A stretch of DNA of 64,000 nucleotides from DATLXU01 sp035575515 (GTDB lineage Bacteria > Acidobacteriota > Blastocatellia > UBA7656), in the NCBI GenBank assembly GCA_035575515.1, contig DATLXU010000109.1, positions 1 to 64,000 on the forward strand, read 5' to 3'. Made by a program: the position numbers and the translations under genes. A model generated the notes under the pieces. The model saw nothing but the letters and a program-made list of their open reading frames with translations. It was not told the DNA's origin and made no database searches. This document shows, piece after piece, positions 25,196 to 33,679 of the stretch. Position 1 is the stretch's first letter. Each line of letters opens with the position of its first letter.

Positions 25196-27391
25196 ATGAA
25201 AAGGTTCTTTCCCCCTAGAAGAGACTTTCATTCCTTATCAGTAAAGGATTTGCTGGAAGCGCGCGAAGCTTACCACGTTCACCTCGCTCATCTTGAGAAT
25301 GTGGTCGCGACCGCAATTGGCCTCTATCGAATAAGAGAGACAGACCCAGATGCCGAAGACCCGAAAAATTGGAGAGATCGCCGCTGCTCGCCGCCCCGCA
25401 CTTTGCAGAACACCGTCGTCAGGCGGTGGTCGTGGCCCTGCCTGCTCGTCTTCGTTGACAAGTGGGCGACGCAGGAAGAGATGGCGCGACAGGATCCCAA
25501 CCAGGTAGTGCCGCGAATGTTATATATGCCCGATGGGCGCGTTGTTCCTACGTGCGTAATCTTCGCCGAAAAGCAGACGGCTGCACCGCCGCCGCTGCAA
25601 AACCTGACATTCCCCGGCGAGTTGATAGGCGGAGGCTATCCGCTGGTCACAGATGTTCAGGGCGCGCCGCACGTCGGTTCAATCGGCTGCCTCGTCACAG
25701 ATGGAGATTCAGTTTACGCGCTGACAAACCGCCACGTAACAGGTGACGAAGGCCGAGAGATTTTTTCATTCATGCAGGGCAAGCGGGTTCGCATCGGCAC
25801 TTCTCATAAGAGCCAGATTGGGAAGAAGCTATTCAAAGACGTTTATCACGAATGGCCCGGCCTTCGCTCTTACATCAACCTCGATGCCGGATTGATTCAC
25901 ATTGATGATTTGAGCTACTGGACGGCGCAGGTATTCGGCATAGGCGAGCTTGATGAGCCTGTTGATCTCAACACAGACACGATTTCGCTCGACCTCATTG
26001 GCTGTCCAGTGCGAGCCTTCGGCGGAGCTTCCGGCGAATTGATCGGTGAGATACAGGCGCTCTTTTATCGCTACAGGTCAATTGGCGGCTTTGAATATGT
26101 GAGCGATCTATTAATCGGCCCGCGCAGCAAGGATAAACCGATTAAGACCATACCCGGAGATTCAGGCACGTTATGGTTCTTCGATCACGAAATGTCGTCT
26201 GAGAAGGCGAAAGAGAGAGGCGCAGCGGGCGCGCGAGCGCGTCGTCTTCGACCCATAGCTCTTCAATGGGGCGGTCACGCTCTTATGGATGAAAGCGGTG
26301 AATCGAAGCTGCAATTCGCGCTTGCAAGCTGCCTCAGCACTATCTGCCGCGAGCTTGATGTGGATGTTATCCCTGATTGGAATATCGGCCATAGCGAATA
26401 TTGGGGTAAGACCGGCCATTACAAGATAGCCGCAACGGCCTGCGCGCTTGTCACGAACCAGAAGCTGAAAAAGCTGCTGCAAAACAATCTTTCAGTCATA
26501 GCATTTGATGATCAGGCGATTCGAGATGGGATGTTGAAGAGAATAGATTCCAAGCAGTTCGTACCGCTGGCCGACGTTCCAGACCTTGTGTGGCGCGCAA
26601 CTCGCAAGATTGACGAAGGCAATCATTTCGCCGACATGGATCAGGAAGGCAAAGGCGATTTCAAAGGCAAGACGCTCTTGAAGCTCTGCGAAGACCCCGC
26701 CAATCTCAACATTGATGTGTGGAACAGTTTTTACGACAGTTTGAATATAGGCTTCAAGCGAGGCGCGCTTCCCTTCCGGGTCTGGCAGATTTACAACGAC
26801 ATGGTGAAGTTCGTCAGCGAAGGTAAAATAGCCGAGTTCGTCTGCGCGGGCGGAATCCTGTCTCACTATGTTGGCGACGCGTGCCAGCCGCTTCACGTAT
26901 CGTTCCTGCATCACGGGCGGCCCGGTCACCCCGAAGAAAACGACGTGCATTCCAAATATGAAACCAGCATGCTTGATCGCTTTGCGCCCGACGTTATCGC
27001 AGGCATCAATCAAACGCTCGGCAATTCCAAAGCTAAGGCTGATGTAAAAGGCGGGCACGATGCCGCGCTGTCTGTCATCGGTTTGATGCGAGACACCGTC
27101 AAGAAGCTCCCTCCCATCAAAGTTATCGAAGCGTTCAACGACGCGAACGGGAATCTCGGTCAGATGTGGAATACGCTCGGCAAGCGGACAACGTCCTGCA
27201 TGGCTGACGGATGCTTGAGGCTCGCTGCCCTGTGGGCAAGCGCGTGGCGCGAAGGCGGCGGCAACAAGATTCCGGCAAGCAAGCTCGGTGAGGTCAACCG
27301 CAATACTTTGAAGGCTCTTTACAACAACAAGAATTTCCTTCCGGCCTTCAGGTTGAAGGACCCGAAGTTTGCGCAAGCCCTCTCTCAATAA
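25196..27391 (+). CDS. Trypsin-like serine protease fused to an S1/P1-type metal hydrolase domain
   Basis: A 731-residue protein with an unusual domain pair. Residues 1-125 hold a start region with HLENVVATAIGLYRIR, as in NAL1-like bacterial proteases. Residues about 135-345 form a chymotrypsin-fold protease with an intact triad by position: His180 (TNRHV), Asp230 (NLDAGLI), Ser323 (PGDSGTLWF). Residues about 460-700 carry an S1/P1 nuclease or zinc-phospholipase C pattern: GNHFADMD, then HYVGDACQPLH (H-x3-D-x5-H, as in S1/P1), then DVHSKYE. The region between is helical. No signal peptide is seen, so the protein may be cytoplasmic. AAGGAG precedes the ATG. The proteolysis/phosphodiesterase pairing suggests a regulated toxin or effector, but no partner gene is adjacent. 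Both domains look active. Confidence 0.8.
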   Translation: MKRFFPPRRDFHSLSVKDLLEAREAYHVHLAHLENVVATAIGLYRIRETDPDAEDPKNWRDRRCSPPRTLQNTVVRRWSWPCLLVFVDKWATQEEMARQDPNQVVPRMLYMPDGRVVPTCVIFAEKQTAAPPPLQNLTFPGELIGGGYPLVTDVQGAPHVGSIGCLVTDGDSVYALTNRHVTGDEGREIFSFMQGKRVRIGTSHKSQIGKKLFKDVYHEWPGLRSYINLDAGLIHIDDLSYWTAQVFGIGELDEPVDLNTDTISLDLIGCPVRAFGGASGELIGEIQALFYRYRSIGGFEYVSDLLIGPRSKDKPIKTIPGDSGTLWFFDHEMSSEKAKERGAAGARARRLRPIALQWGGHALMDESGESKLQFALASCLSTICRELDVDVIPDWNIGHSEYWGKTGHYKIAATACALVTNQKLKKLLQNNLSVIAFDDQAIRDGMLKRIDSKQFVPLADVPDLVWRATRKIDEGNHFADMDQEGKGDFKGKTLLKLCEDPANLNIDVWNSFYDSLNIGFKRGALPFRVWQIYNDMVKFVSEGKIAEFVCAGGILSHYVGDACQPLHVSFLHHGRPGHPEENDVHSKYETSMLDRFAPDVIAGINQTLGNSKAKADVKGGHDAALSVIGLMRDTVKKLPPIKVIEAFNDANGNLGQMWNTLGKRTTSCMADGCLRLAALWASAWREGGGNKIPASKLGEVNRNTLKALYNNKNFLPAFRLKDPKFAQALSQ

Positions 27392-27433
27392 AGCTGACTC
27401 TTTTCGCACAGTGTGAAGACAAGCAGGGTTGGT

Positions 27434-28393
27434 TTACGAGGACCGCAACTCGGCGGCTATCTCTTTTGCCGTCGCGCGGGCAAGCTCGATTTCGTCTGGT
27501 CGAAACGATATAGCGCCGACAACTGCATGGCCGCCGCCGTTGTATCGCTCGCAGATCGAAGCTAGGTTATGGCGGCGGGGCGTCCGGCTCCAGGGATTGA
27601 ACCCAACCGACACTTTCGAGCGCGAAGGCGAAAGGCTCACGCCAACCGAGTATGAGCAATCCGGGAAGAGATAATATGGGATGAATTTGTTGTAGCTTTC
27701 AGCATCGTGGCCGCTAAGGTCAAAGTAAACGACTCCGCGTTCGCACTCAGCTGCATTGCGAATCAGATCAATCATCTTTATGTGCCGTTCGTAGAGCGGG
27801 CGAAACGCGCGGTCAATATCTGCGTCCGCCATGATTTCTGTGAGCGAGCGCGTCTGCATTAATTGAATTATCTTCTGCATGAGTGCAGAGTCGCGGCTCG
27901 CTTCGATGACGAGCATCAGTTGCAATGCTGGCGCGCTTAGTTCGACTGCGGTCTTCGCGCCATCGTACTGCGCACCGTCAATGATGTCGGCCCAATGAAT
28001 CAGGTCGCTGAGGCTGCTTTGAGCAAATCCATATTTTGCAGCGACGGTGTCCGCGATGAATTTCGTACAGGACTTGTATTCCGGATTGTAAAACTTCGTG
28101 GGCCAAGTCCCTGTAAGATAATGGCGCTCGTCTTCAGGCGAAAGAAACGCGCTCTGGTGATGATCGAACCACCACGTCAGCCGAGGCGACGGGCTATATT
28201 TGAAATCAACGATGGCATTCTCATCGCCATCGAAAAGCTCCTCTTCGATGAACTTTTGATTTGGTTTGTGCGAAAGCCCTGTGTAGCCTATCTCGGCGTT
28301 CGGGTCAATCTTTTCGCGAAAGAAGCGGGCGAAGACGGCTGCGGAAGCGAATCCATCGAAGCAATGATCGTGGTGTAGTATCCTGACTTTCAT
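27434..28393 (-). CDS. DHH-family phosphoesterase
   Basis: A 319-residue phosphoesterase of the DHH/DHHA1 superfamily, whose members cut short oligonucleotides, cyclic dinucleotide products, pAp or polyphosphate. Motifs: HHDHCFDGFASAAVF at residues 7-21, AIVDFKYSP (motif II Asp), the DHH box WWFDHHQSAF near 74-83, and the DHHA1 motif YNGGGHAVVGAISF near 285-298. AGGAGA lies upstream of the ATG. It is more distant from the NrnA/RecJ type than usual, so the substrate is open. Its start faces the AmmeMemoRadiSam gene. Confidence 0.87.
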   Translation of the reverse strand: MKVRILHHDHCFDGFASAAVFARFFREKIDPNAEIGYTGLSHKPNQKFIEEELFDGDENAIVDFKYSPSPRLTWWFDHHQSAFLSPEDERHYLTGTWPTKFYNPEYKSCTKFIADTVAAKYGFAQSSLSDLIHWADIIDGAQYDGAKTAVELSAPALQLMLVIEASRDSALMQKIIQLMQTRSLTEIMADADIDRAFRPLYERHIKMIDLIRNAAECERGVVYFDLSGHDAESYNKFIPYYLFPDCSYSVGVSLSPSRSKVSVGFNPWSRTPRRHNLASICERYNGGGHAVVGAISFRPDEIELARATAKEIAAELRSS

Positions 28394-28430
28394 GCGGTAC
28401 GAGCGGCTCTCCTGTTTGCCCCCCTGTTTG

Positions 28431-28444
28431 ATTGATTAATCAAT
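28431..28444. promoter_or_regulatory. Perfect 14-bp palindrome between divergent genes
   Basis: ATTGATTAATCAAT is a perfect palindrome in the short space between the minus-strand DHH gene (start 28393) and the plus-strand radical SAM gene (start 28622). Its position and symmetry suit a repressor or activator operator. No regulator gene is adjacent. Confidence 0.35.
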
Positions 28445-28621
28445 TTACCATTGCGGGAGCGATGTAGTGAAGCTGTTTTCGACCATCTAGAATCTCAAAA
28501 GTTTTGTTTCCAATCTGCGAAACCAGCACGCATTCGTTTGATGTAATCAGCATGAGCTTCTTTCGGCAAAGAGTGGTAAAATCATGTTGGCAGGTTTTTC
28601 CTACAGGCAATTATTCAGGCA

Positions 28622-29683
28622 ATGGCATCGGCATTAACATTGAAACAAGTTCTCAAGCGGTACACGACCGAAGGCGACCCTGCGCTTTGCGAGCATCTGG
28701 AAGGCGACCGCGTGAAGTGTTACGCCTGCGGCCACCGCTGCGTTATTCTGCCGGGACTCGACGGCATTTGCCGCGTGCGCTACAACGAAGGCGGGCGGCT
28801 GATGGTTCCGGCCAATTACGTCGGCGCCATTCAATGCGACCCGACCGAGAAGAAGCCGTTCTTTCACGCATATCCCGGCTCGCTCGCGCTCACCTTTGGC
28901 ATGCTCGGATGCGACTATCACTGCTCTTATTGTCAAAACTGGGTGACCTCGCAAGCTCTGCGCGATACGAGAGCCGTCGCGCCGCCCATTGAAGTCACGC
29001 CCGCAGAGATGGTCGAGATTGCTCGCCGCAAGCGCGCCCGACTTGTTGTCTCTAGCTACAACGAACCGCTCATCACTAGCGAGTGGGCCGTGAGCATCTT
29101 CAAAGAAGCAAAGCCCGCAGGCTTCGTTTGCGGATACGTTTCAAATGGCAATGCAACTCCGCAGGTGCTCGATTACATCAGGCCATGGACTGATCTTTAC
29201 AAAATTGACTTGAAGGGCTTCGACGACAAAGGCTATCGCAAACTCGGAGGCGTCCTTCAAAACGTTCTCGACACAATCAGGATGGTTTACGAGCGCGGCT
29301 TCTGGCTTGAGATAGTCACGCTCATCGTTCCCGGCTTCAACGATTCAGACGATGAACTCAAAGCCGCAGCCGATTACATCGCAAGCATATCGCCTGACAT
29401 TCCCTGGCACGTCACAGCTTTTCATCCCGATTACAAGATGACAGACCCTCCGGCGACGACGGTTGACCGGCTCACGAGCGCAGCAGAGATTGGCTACAAC
29501 GCGGGCTTGAATTTCGTCTATGCGGGCAACCTGCCGGGCCGCGTAGGAAAGTACGAAAACACCTTCTGCCCGAAATGCAAAGCGACGCTCATCGAGCGCT
29601 ACGGCTTTCACGTTCTGAAAAACCTGATAGAAAACGGCGCGTGTCCCAATTGCAAAACGAGAATTCCGGGCCGATGGGATTAA
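28622..29683 (+). CDS. amrS: AmmeMemoRadiSam system radical SAM enzyme
   Basis: A 353-residue radical SAM protein of the AmmeMemoRadiSam type. The iron-sulfur motif is CDYHCSYC (C-x3-C-x2-C) near residue 98. An N-terminal cysteine pair (CYACGHRCVI) and C-terminal zinc-ribbon-like pairs (CPKC, CPNC) are typical of the family. RPWTDLYKIDLKGF and VPGFNDSDDELK further mark it. The system is usually found with AMMECR1 and MEMO proteins and its chemistry is not settled. Neither partner is in this window, so they may be elsewhere. The ATG is preceded by CAGGCA only. Confidence 0.9.
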   Translation: MASALTLKQVLKRYTTEGDPALCEHLEGDRVKCYACGHRCVILPGLDGICRVRYNEGGRLMVPANYVGAIQCDPTEKKPFFHAYPGSLALTFGMLGCDYHCSYCQNWVTSQALRDTRAVAPPIEVTPAEMVEIARRKRARLVVSSYNEPLITSEWAVSIFKEAKPAGFVCGYVSNGNATPQVLDYIRPWTDLYKIDLKGFDDKGYRKLGGVLQNVLDTIRMVYERGFWLEIVTLIVPGFNDSDDELKAAADYIASISPDIPWHVTAFHPDYKMTDPPATTVDRLTSAAEIGYNAGLNFVYAGNLPGRVGKYENTFCPKCKATLIERYGFHVLKNLIENGACPNCKTRIPGRWD

Positions 29684-29712
29684 TTCGGTGAGTGACCGAT
29701 GAACCGCGCTGA

Positions 29713-30984
29713 TTATTCCGAGGCGCCACCAGCCGACTGACCTTGTTTGTTATAAACGACCTGAACTATCGAGCGGCGGGTCATCTCGCTCAGCGCGTCC
29801 TCGCTTCTGGAAACACGACCCGGTCCGCCTTCCTCTTTGATCAATGACTCGATGAAATCATCTTGCAGCTTGCGAAAAGCGTTGACGCTTCCGGCGGAGT
29901 TGAAGACAGCGAACAGCAACGGCCCGCGCGCTCGCGTGTAGGCAATGCCGACGAGCGTGCTCACTCCGTTGTCAACAGAAACGAGCGTGCCAGTCTTTGC
30001 GATGACAGAGCCGCGCACACCATCGCTAGCAAGTCTCGCTTTCAATGTTCCAGTGTCAACACCTGCGACCGGCATTACGTCTTCGGGCTTTAGCGAATGA
30101 TCTTCGAGCACGCTGATCAATGCGCGCAGAACCTTCAAAGAAGCTCGCGGCGTGATTCGATTTACGTCGAGTCCCGAAGTGTGACTCACATAAATCTCGC
30201 TCTCGGTCAGTCCCAGCTCGTCAATCAAGAAATCCTGAACGGCTTGCGGACCTCCTACGGAAAAACCGACGACTTCTGCGATGGCGTTGCTGCTGTGAGC
30301 GTTCTGATAAAGAAGTATTTGAGCAAGCTCATCCGAATAGTGCGATAACAACTGTGCGCCTGACGTTTCGCCGAATGTCGTCGGCCCGTCAATCTTTATT
30401 CCTGCCTGCTGAAGTTGGCCGCGCAGCTTCATCGCGGAAGTTTCGGGCGAAAGGTTCGAGCTGTAGCCTGTCGCAAAATAATAGAATGGCCCGGCTATGC
30501 GGAGCGCGCCCGTCACGCGCGAGATGCCGAGCCGCGAAAGATTTGTTGCCACTTCCTGCGCATCTTCGGCAGAAAACATCGGGTCGGCTCTGCCCGCAAC
30601 GACAAGGTCGCCTTCGAGCTTGCGCGACGCAGTGTCAATCGTGCCGTCGGCAAGAAAGTCCGTGCGGTAGCGATAATCTGGACCGAGCTTCACAAGCGCG
30701 ACTAGCGATGTGGCAAGTTTCATAACAGAGGCGGGATTGAAAGTCACATCGGCGTTATGCTCGGCAAGTATCCGATTTCCATCGAGTGATTCGATGATGA
30801 TGCCCTGATTGTCGAGGCTCTGGCCGCGCGATTGGAGCGTATCTTTGTACTCGGAAAAGGCTCTGAGCGGAGCCTGCTCGACGACGGCAGGCGTTTCAGC
30901 TTTCAATCGCGGACTGTCAAGCGAGACGCCGCCGCGAGCCGGCATCAACAATATGATTATCGGTAGGAGAATGAATCGCTTCAC
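29713..30984 (-). CDS. dacB: D-alanyl-D-alanine carboxypeptidase/endopeptidase (PBP4, S13)
   Basis: A 423-residue serine hydrolase acting on peptidoglycan peptides in the periplasm. I start it at GTG (30984), which begins a signal peptide (KRFILLPIIILLMPARG); a longer frame to 31065 has only a TTG start and would bury the signal. The three penicillin-binding motifs are present: SVMK (S-x-x-K) in FNPASVMKLATS, SSN in NAHSSNAIAE, and KTG in VIAKTGTLVSVD. It appears shorter than E. coli DacB. The gene is monocistronic by layout. Confidence 0.88.
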   Translation of the reverse strand: MKRFILLPIIILLMPARGGVSLDSPRLKAETPAVVEQAPLRAFSEYKDTLQSRGQSLDNQGIIIESLDGNRILAEHNADVTFNPASVMKLATSLVALVKLGPDYRYRTDFLADGTIDTASRKLEGDLVVAGRADPMFSAEDAQEVATNLSRLGISRVTGALRIAGPFYYFATGYSSNLSPETSAMKLRGQLQQAGIKIDGPTTFGETSGAQLLSHYSDELAQILLYQNAHSSNAIAEVVGFSVGGPQAVQDFLIDELGLTESEIYVSHTSGLDVNRITPRASLKVLRALISVLEDHSLKPEDVMPVAGVDTGTLKARLASDGVRGSVIAKTGTLVSVDNGVSTLVGIAYTRARGPLLFAVFNSAGSVNAFRKLQDDFIESLIKEEGGPGRVSRSEDALSEMTRRSIVQVVYNKQGQSAGGASE

Positions 30985-31141
30985 CGCTTCCGCCCTCAAG
31001 CTTGCAATCGTGTATGTTCCTGCGATTGCGATTATACAGAATTTTTCCGATTTACTTGAAGGCAAAAATCGTGCGCAGGCGTTGCGACGGCAGATGGTTT
31101 GAGTTTGATTCAGAACGCGCTTTTGCAGGTATCCTTTTCGG

Positions 31142-31190
31142 ACAGAAACAATGAGGGCGACCGAAACGCAACGCGATTTCAGTCGCCCTC
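31142..31190 (-). terminator. Terminator after the E1 dehydrogenase gene
   Basis: A 9-bp perfect stem (GAGGGCGAC at 31153-31161, GTCGCCCTC at 31182-31190). On the minus strand the second arm is followed by ATTGTTTCTGT. It lies just past the minus-strand gene ending at 31218. Confidence 0.6.
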
Positions 31191-31217
31191 TGACAGTTTC
31201 AAAAGTCTTGATGAACG

Positions 31218-33287
31218 TTAATACTTCGCCAATTCAAGCGCCTTCGCATAGACATCTTCGACCTGCGGGAGAACTGCTCGCTCAAGAATCTTTGAGAACG
31301 GAACGGGCGTGAAGGTCGAGCCAACGCGCATCACAGGGCCGTCGAGGCAATCAAAGCACTTCTCGGCAATCTGCGCCGCGACCTCGCCGCCGAATCCGCT
31401 GAAGACTTTGTCTTCGTGAACGACGAGCGCCTTCGACGTCTTGCGAACGGAATTGATAACGGTCTCGATGTCAAGCGGCACAAGCGAGCGCAAGTCAATG
31501 ACTTCTGCTTCAAGGTCGTGCTCATCTTTCAATTGCGTCGCCGCGCGCAGGCACCAGTGAACCGGCGTGCCGTAAGCGATGATCGTCAGGTCGCTTCCTT
31601 CTCGGCGAATGCGCGCTTTGCCGAACGGAATTTCATAATCCGGGCCAGGATCGGGCGCTTTCGCGAAGACCTGATTGTAAAGGTACTTCGGCTCAAGAAA
31701 GAACGTCATCCCTCGACTGCGCATCGCGTGGCGTAGCAATCCCACCGCGTCATCAGCGAATGCAGGCGTGACAACCCTGAGTCCCGGCAGCGTCGAGAAA
31801 GTCGCCTCTAAGTTCTGTGAGTGATAAAGCCCCCCGCCGATGTATCCGCCCGAAGCGAGTCGCGCAACGATGTTCGGGCACCACTGGCCGTTCGAGCGAT
31901 AATAATCGTGCGACGTGTCAACGATCTGCTCCATCGCCGGCCAGACATAATCGGCGAACTGCGCGGCTTCAATCACGACCCAGATGTCTTCGCGGAATCG
32001 CGAAAATCCGTTCGCCGTGCCGACGATGAAATCTTCCGCGATGGGCGCGTTGAAGACGCGGCTCGGCCCGAACTCCTGCTGCATCCCTTTGGTGACGTTG
32101 AAGACGCCTCCCTTCTCTTTCGACGCAACGTCCTGCCCCCACAGGAAAGTGTTCGGGTTGCGGCGAAACTCCGATTTCAAGGTCTCATTAATCGCCTCGC
32201 GCAGCGTGATTGGCTGGCCGCCTTCGGCTGGCTTCATCGCTTCCGGCGAGACTGGCGATTCTTCCGGCAAAACAAAAAGCGTCGCGGTCTTCGGGTCGGG
32301 GTCGGGCGCAGCTTCCGCGCGCTCGGCTGCTTCCTGAACTATCTGTTTGTTCTCTTCCTCGATTGCCAGCAGCGTCACCTCCTCGACATCCTCGACGTTG
32401 AGCAGGTGCAGGCGCAGCCGCTCGTAAGGATCGAAGGTGCGAACTTCGGCCAACTCTTCGTCGCTGCGATATGCTTCGTGACGGTCAGAGTTCGAGTGAG
32501 CGTGAATGCGCTCGCAGAAGGCGTGAAGCAGCACAGGCCCGTTGCCTTCGTGAATAATGTCGGTGGCGCGCTTCATCGCCGCCGTCGCATCGAACGGGTT
32601 CGTGCCGTCGCAATTGATAATCGTCAGGTTTCGCAACCCGCGATAGTTCTCAGAGACAATTGGGTTCGCAGTCTGCTGGCTGACGGGAACCGATATGCCG
32701 TAGCCGTTGTTCTGCACGACGAAGATGACAGGCAATCGCTCGCGACTCGCGCCGTTGAGCGCCTCGAATACATAACCTTCAGAGCAGGAGGATTCGCCTT
32801 GGCTCGAAAAGACTATCGCGTCAGCATCGTAATACTTCACCGCGCGACCTAAACCGGCGGCATGCTGCGCGTGGTTTCCGGTTGCAGAAGAGACGTTCCA
32901 GATGCCTATTGAAATCTTCGCGAAGTGATTGCTCATGTGACGACCGCCTGAGGCTATGTCGTCGCGCTTCGACAGTCCGTTGAGAATTATCTCGTAAGGC
33001 GTGACGCCAGCAGCTAAGCACGTCAGCATGTCGCGGTAGTAAGGAAAGAGGTAATCCTTGTTCGGGCGAAATGCAAGTCCGAGGGCGACCTGTATGCCGT
33101 CGTGGCCCGCGTGTGAAGCGTGATAGGACCATCCCTTCGCCTGCCTCAAATAATTTCTGGCTTTGTCGTCGAGCAAGCGGCCAAGATGAATTAGCCTGTA
33201 CCACTCAAGTTGTTTTTCGATCTCGACTATTCCCGGAGCTTCCGCCAGTGGTTTGTAAGGAAGTTGGGCAATCGTTTCTGCGCTCAT
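31218..33287 (-). CDS. Fused alpha/beta 2-oxoacid dehydrogenase E1 component
   Basis: A 689-residue protein joining both subunits of a thiamine diphosphate-dependent E1 enzyme. The alpha part (about 1-330) includes GRHMSNHF, the TPP-binding segment SSQGESSCSEGYVFEALNGA...VVQNNGYGIS, and the loop HAHSNSDRHEAYRS. A Glu/Pro-rich linker (about 330-365) leads to the beta part (about 365-689), with ITLREAINETLKSEF, FNAPIAEDFIVGTANGFS, RLASGGYIGGG and the C-terminal transketolase domain (VHEDKVFSGFGGEVAAQI). It probably oxidises branched-chain 2-oxoacids or pyruvate as part of a large complex; no E2 or E3 gene is adjacent. GAGAGGAAA precedes the ATG. Confidence 0.9.
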   Translation of the reverse strand: MSAETIAQLPYKPLAEAPGIVEIEKQLEWYRLIHLGRLLDDKARNYLRQAKGWSYHASHAGHDGIQVALGLAFRPNKDYLFPYYRDMLTCLAAGVTPYEIILNGLSKRDDIASGGRHMSNHFAKISIGIWNVSSATGNHAQHAAGLGRAVKYYDADAIVFSSQGESSCSEGYVFEALNGASRERLPVIFVVQNNGYGISVPVSQQTANPIVSENYRGLRNLTIINCDGTNPFDATAAMKRATDIIHEGNGPVLLHAFCERIHAHSNSDRHEAYRSDEELAEVRTFDPYERLRLHLLNVEDVEEVTLLAIEEENKQIVQEAAERAEAAPDPDPKTATLFVLPEESPVSPEAMKPAEGGQPITLREAINETLKSEFRRNPNTFLWGQDVASKEKGGVFNVTKGMQQEFGPSRVFNAPIAEDFIVGTANGFSRFREDIWVVIEAAQFADYVWPAMEQIVDTSHDYYRSNGQWCPNIVARLASGGYIGGGLYHSQNLEATFSTLPGLRVVTPAFADDAVGLLRHAMRSRGMTFFLEPKYLYNQVFAKAPDPGPDYEIPFGKARIRREGSDLTIIAYGTPVHWCLRAATQLKDEHDLEAEVIDLRSLVPLDIETVINSVRKTSKALVVHEDKVFSGFGGEVAAQIAEKCFDCLDGPVMRVGSTFTPVPFSKILERAVLPQVEDVYAKALELAKY

Positions 33288-33572
33288 GTGTTATTTCCTC
33301 TCGTTCGTTTTCACCTGCACCCAGTTCGTTGCATTTCAGCAGTGGCTGCTTGAAGGCGCAAAGCGAGCGCGTTGTGACTGACGCACGTTCGCCCGGCCCT
33401 TCTTATAGTTTTGATGCAGGGGCAATATATCAAAGCAGCCTGAAACTCTTTCACTAATAATTACTGAACAGTCTGTTTTTTTCATATTCTTTTGCTACAT
33501 TTCGCGTTCAGCGAAAGTTAGCTGATGCTTGCCATTGTCACGTTTTTTGTGTTGGCTACATCAATACAACAT

Positions 33573-33611
33573 AGCAAAAAAGTTGGTTGATAACAACAGT
33601 GCTTTTTTGCT
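33573..33611 (-). terminator. AT-rich stem-loop, possible terminator of the acyltransferase gene
   Basis: AGCAAAAAA (33573-33581) pairs with TTTTTTGCT (33603-33611), 9 bp, around an inner GTTG/CAAC pair. Read on the minus strand it lies 70 bases past the stop at 33680 and its second arm is T-rich. The stem is GC-poor, so termination is uncertain. The rest of 33288-33679 shows no gene; it must hold the promoter of the minus-strand E1 gene, which I could not pick out. Confidence 0.4.
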
Positions 33612-33679
33612 CGCGATAGAATACGTCAGTAAAGAAAGAGGCATGAGTTGATCGTGCATCCATCGCTATCAATGGCAGC

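Noticed and set aside
24955..25231. Two small minus-strand open frames in the gap before the protease fusion.
   Set aside because: They overlap each other and the ribosome binding site of the next gene, are Phe/Leu/Cys-rich, and lack a start site.
26492..27409. A 305-codon minus-strand open frame.
   Set aside because: Antisense to the S1/P1-type half of the fusion protein, where metal-site motifs read well on the plus strand.
31821..32852. A 343-codon plus-strand open frame.
   Set aside because: It lies fully antisense to the E1 dehydrogenase gene, has Arg/Val-rich shadow composition, and no recognisable domain.
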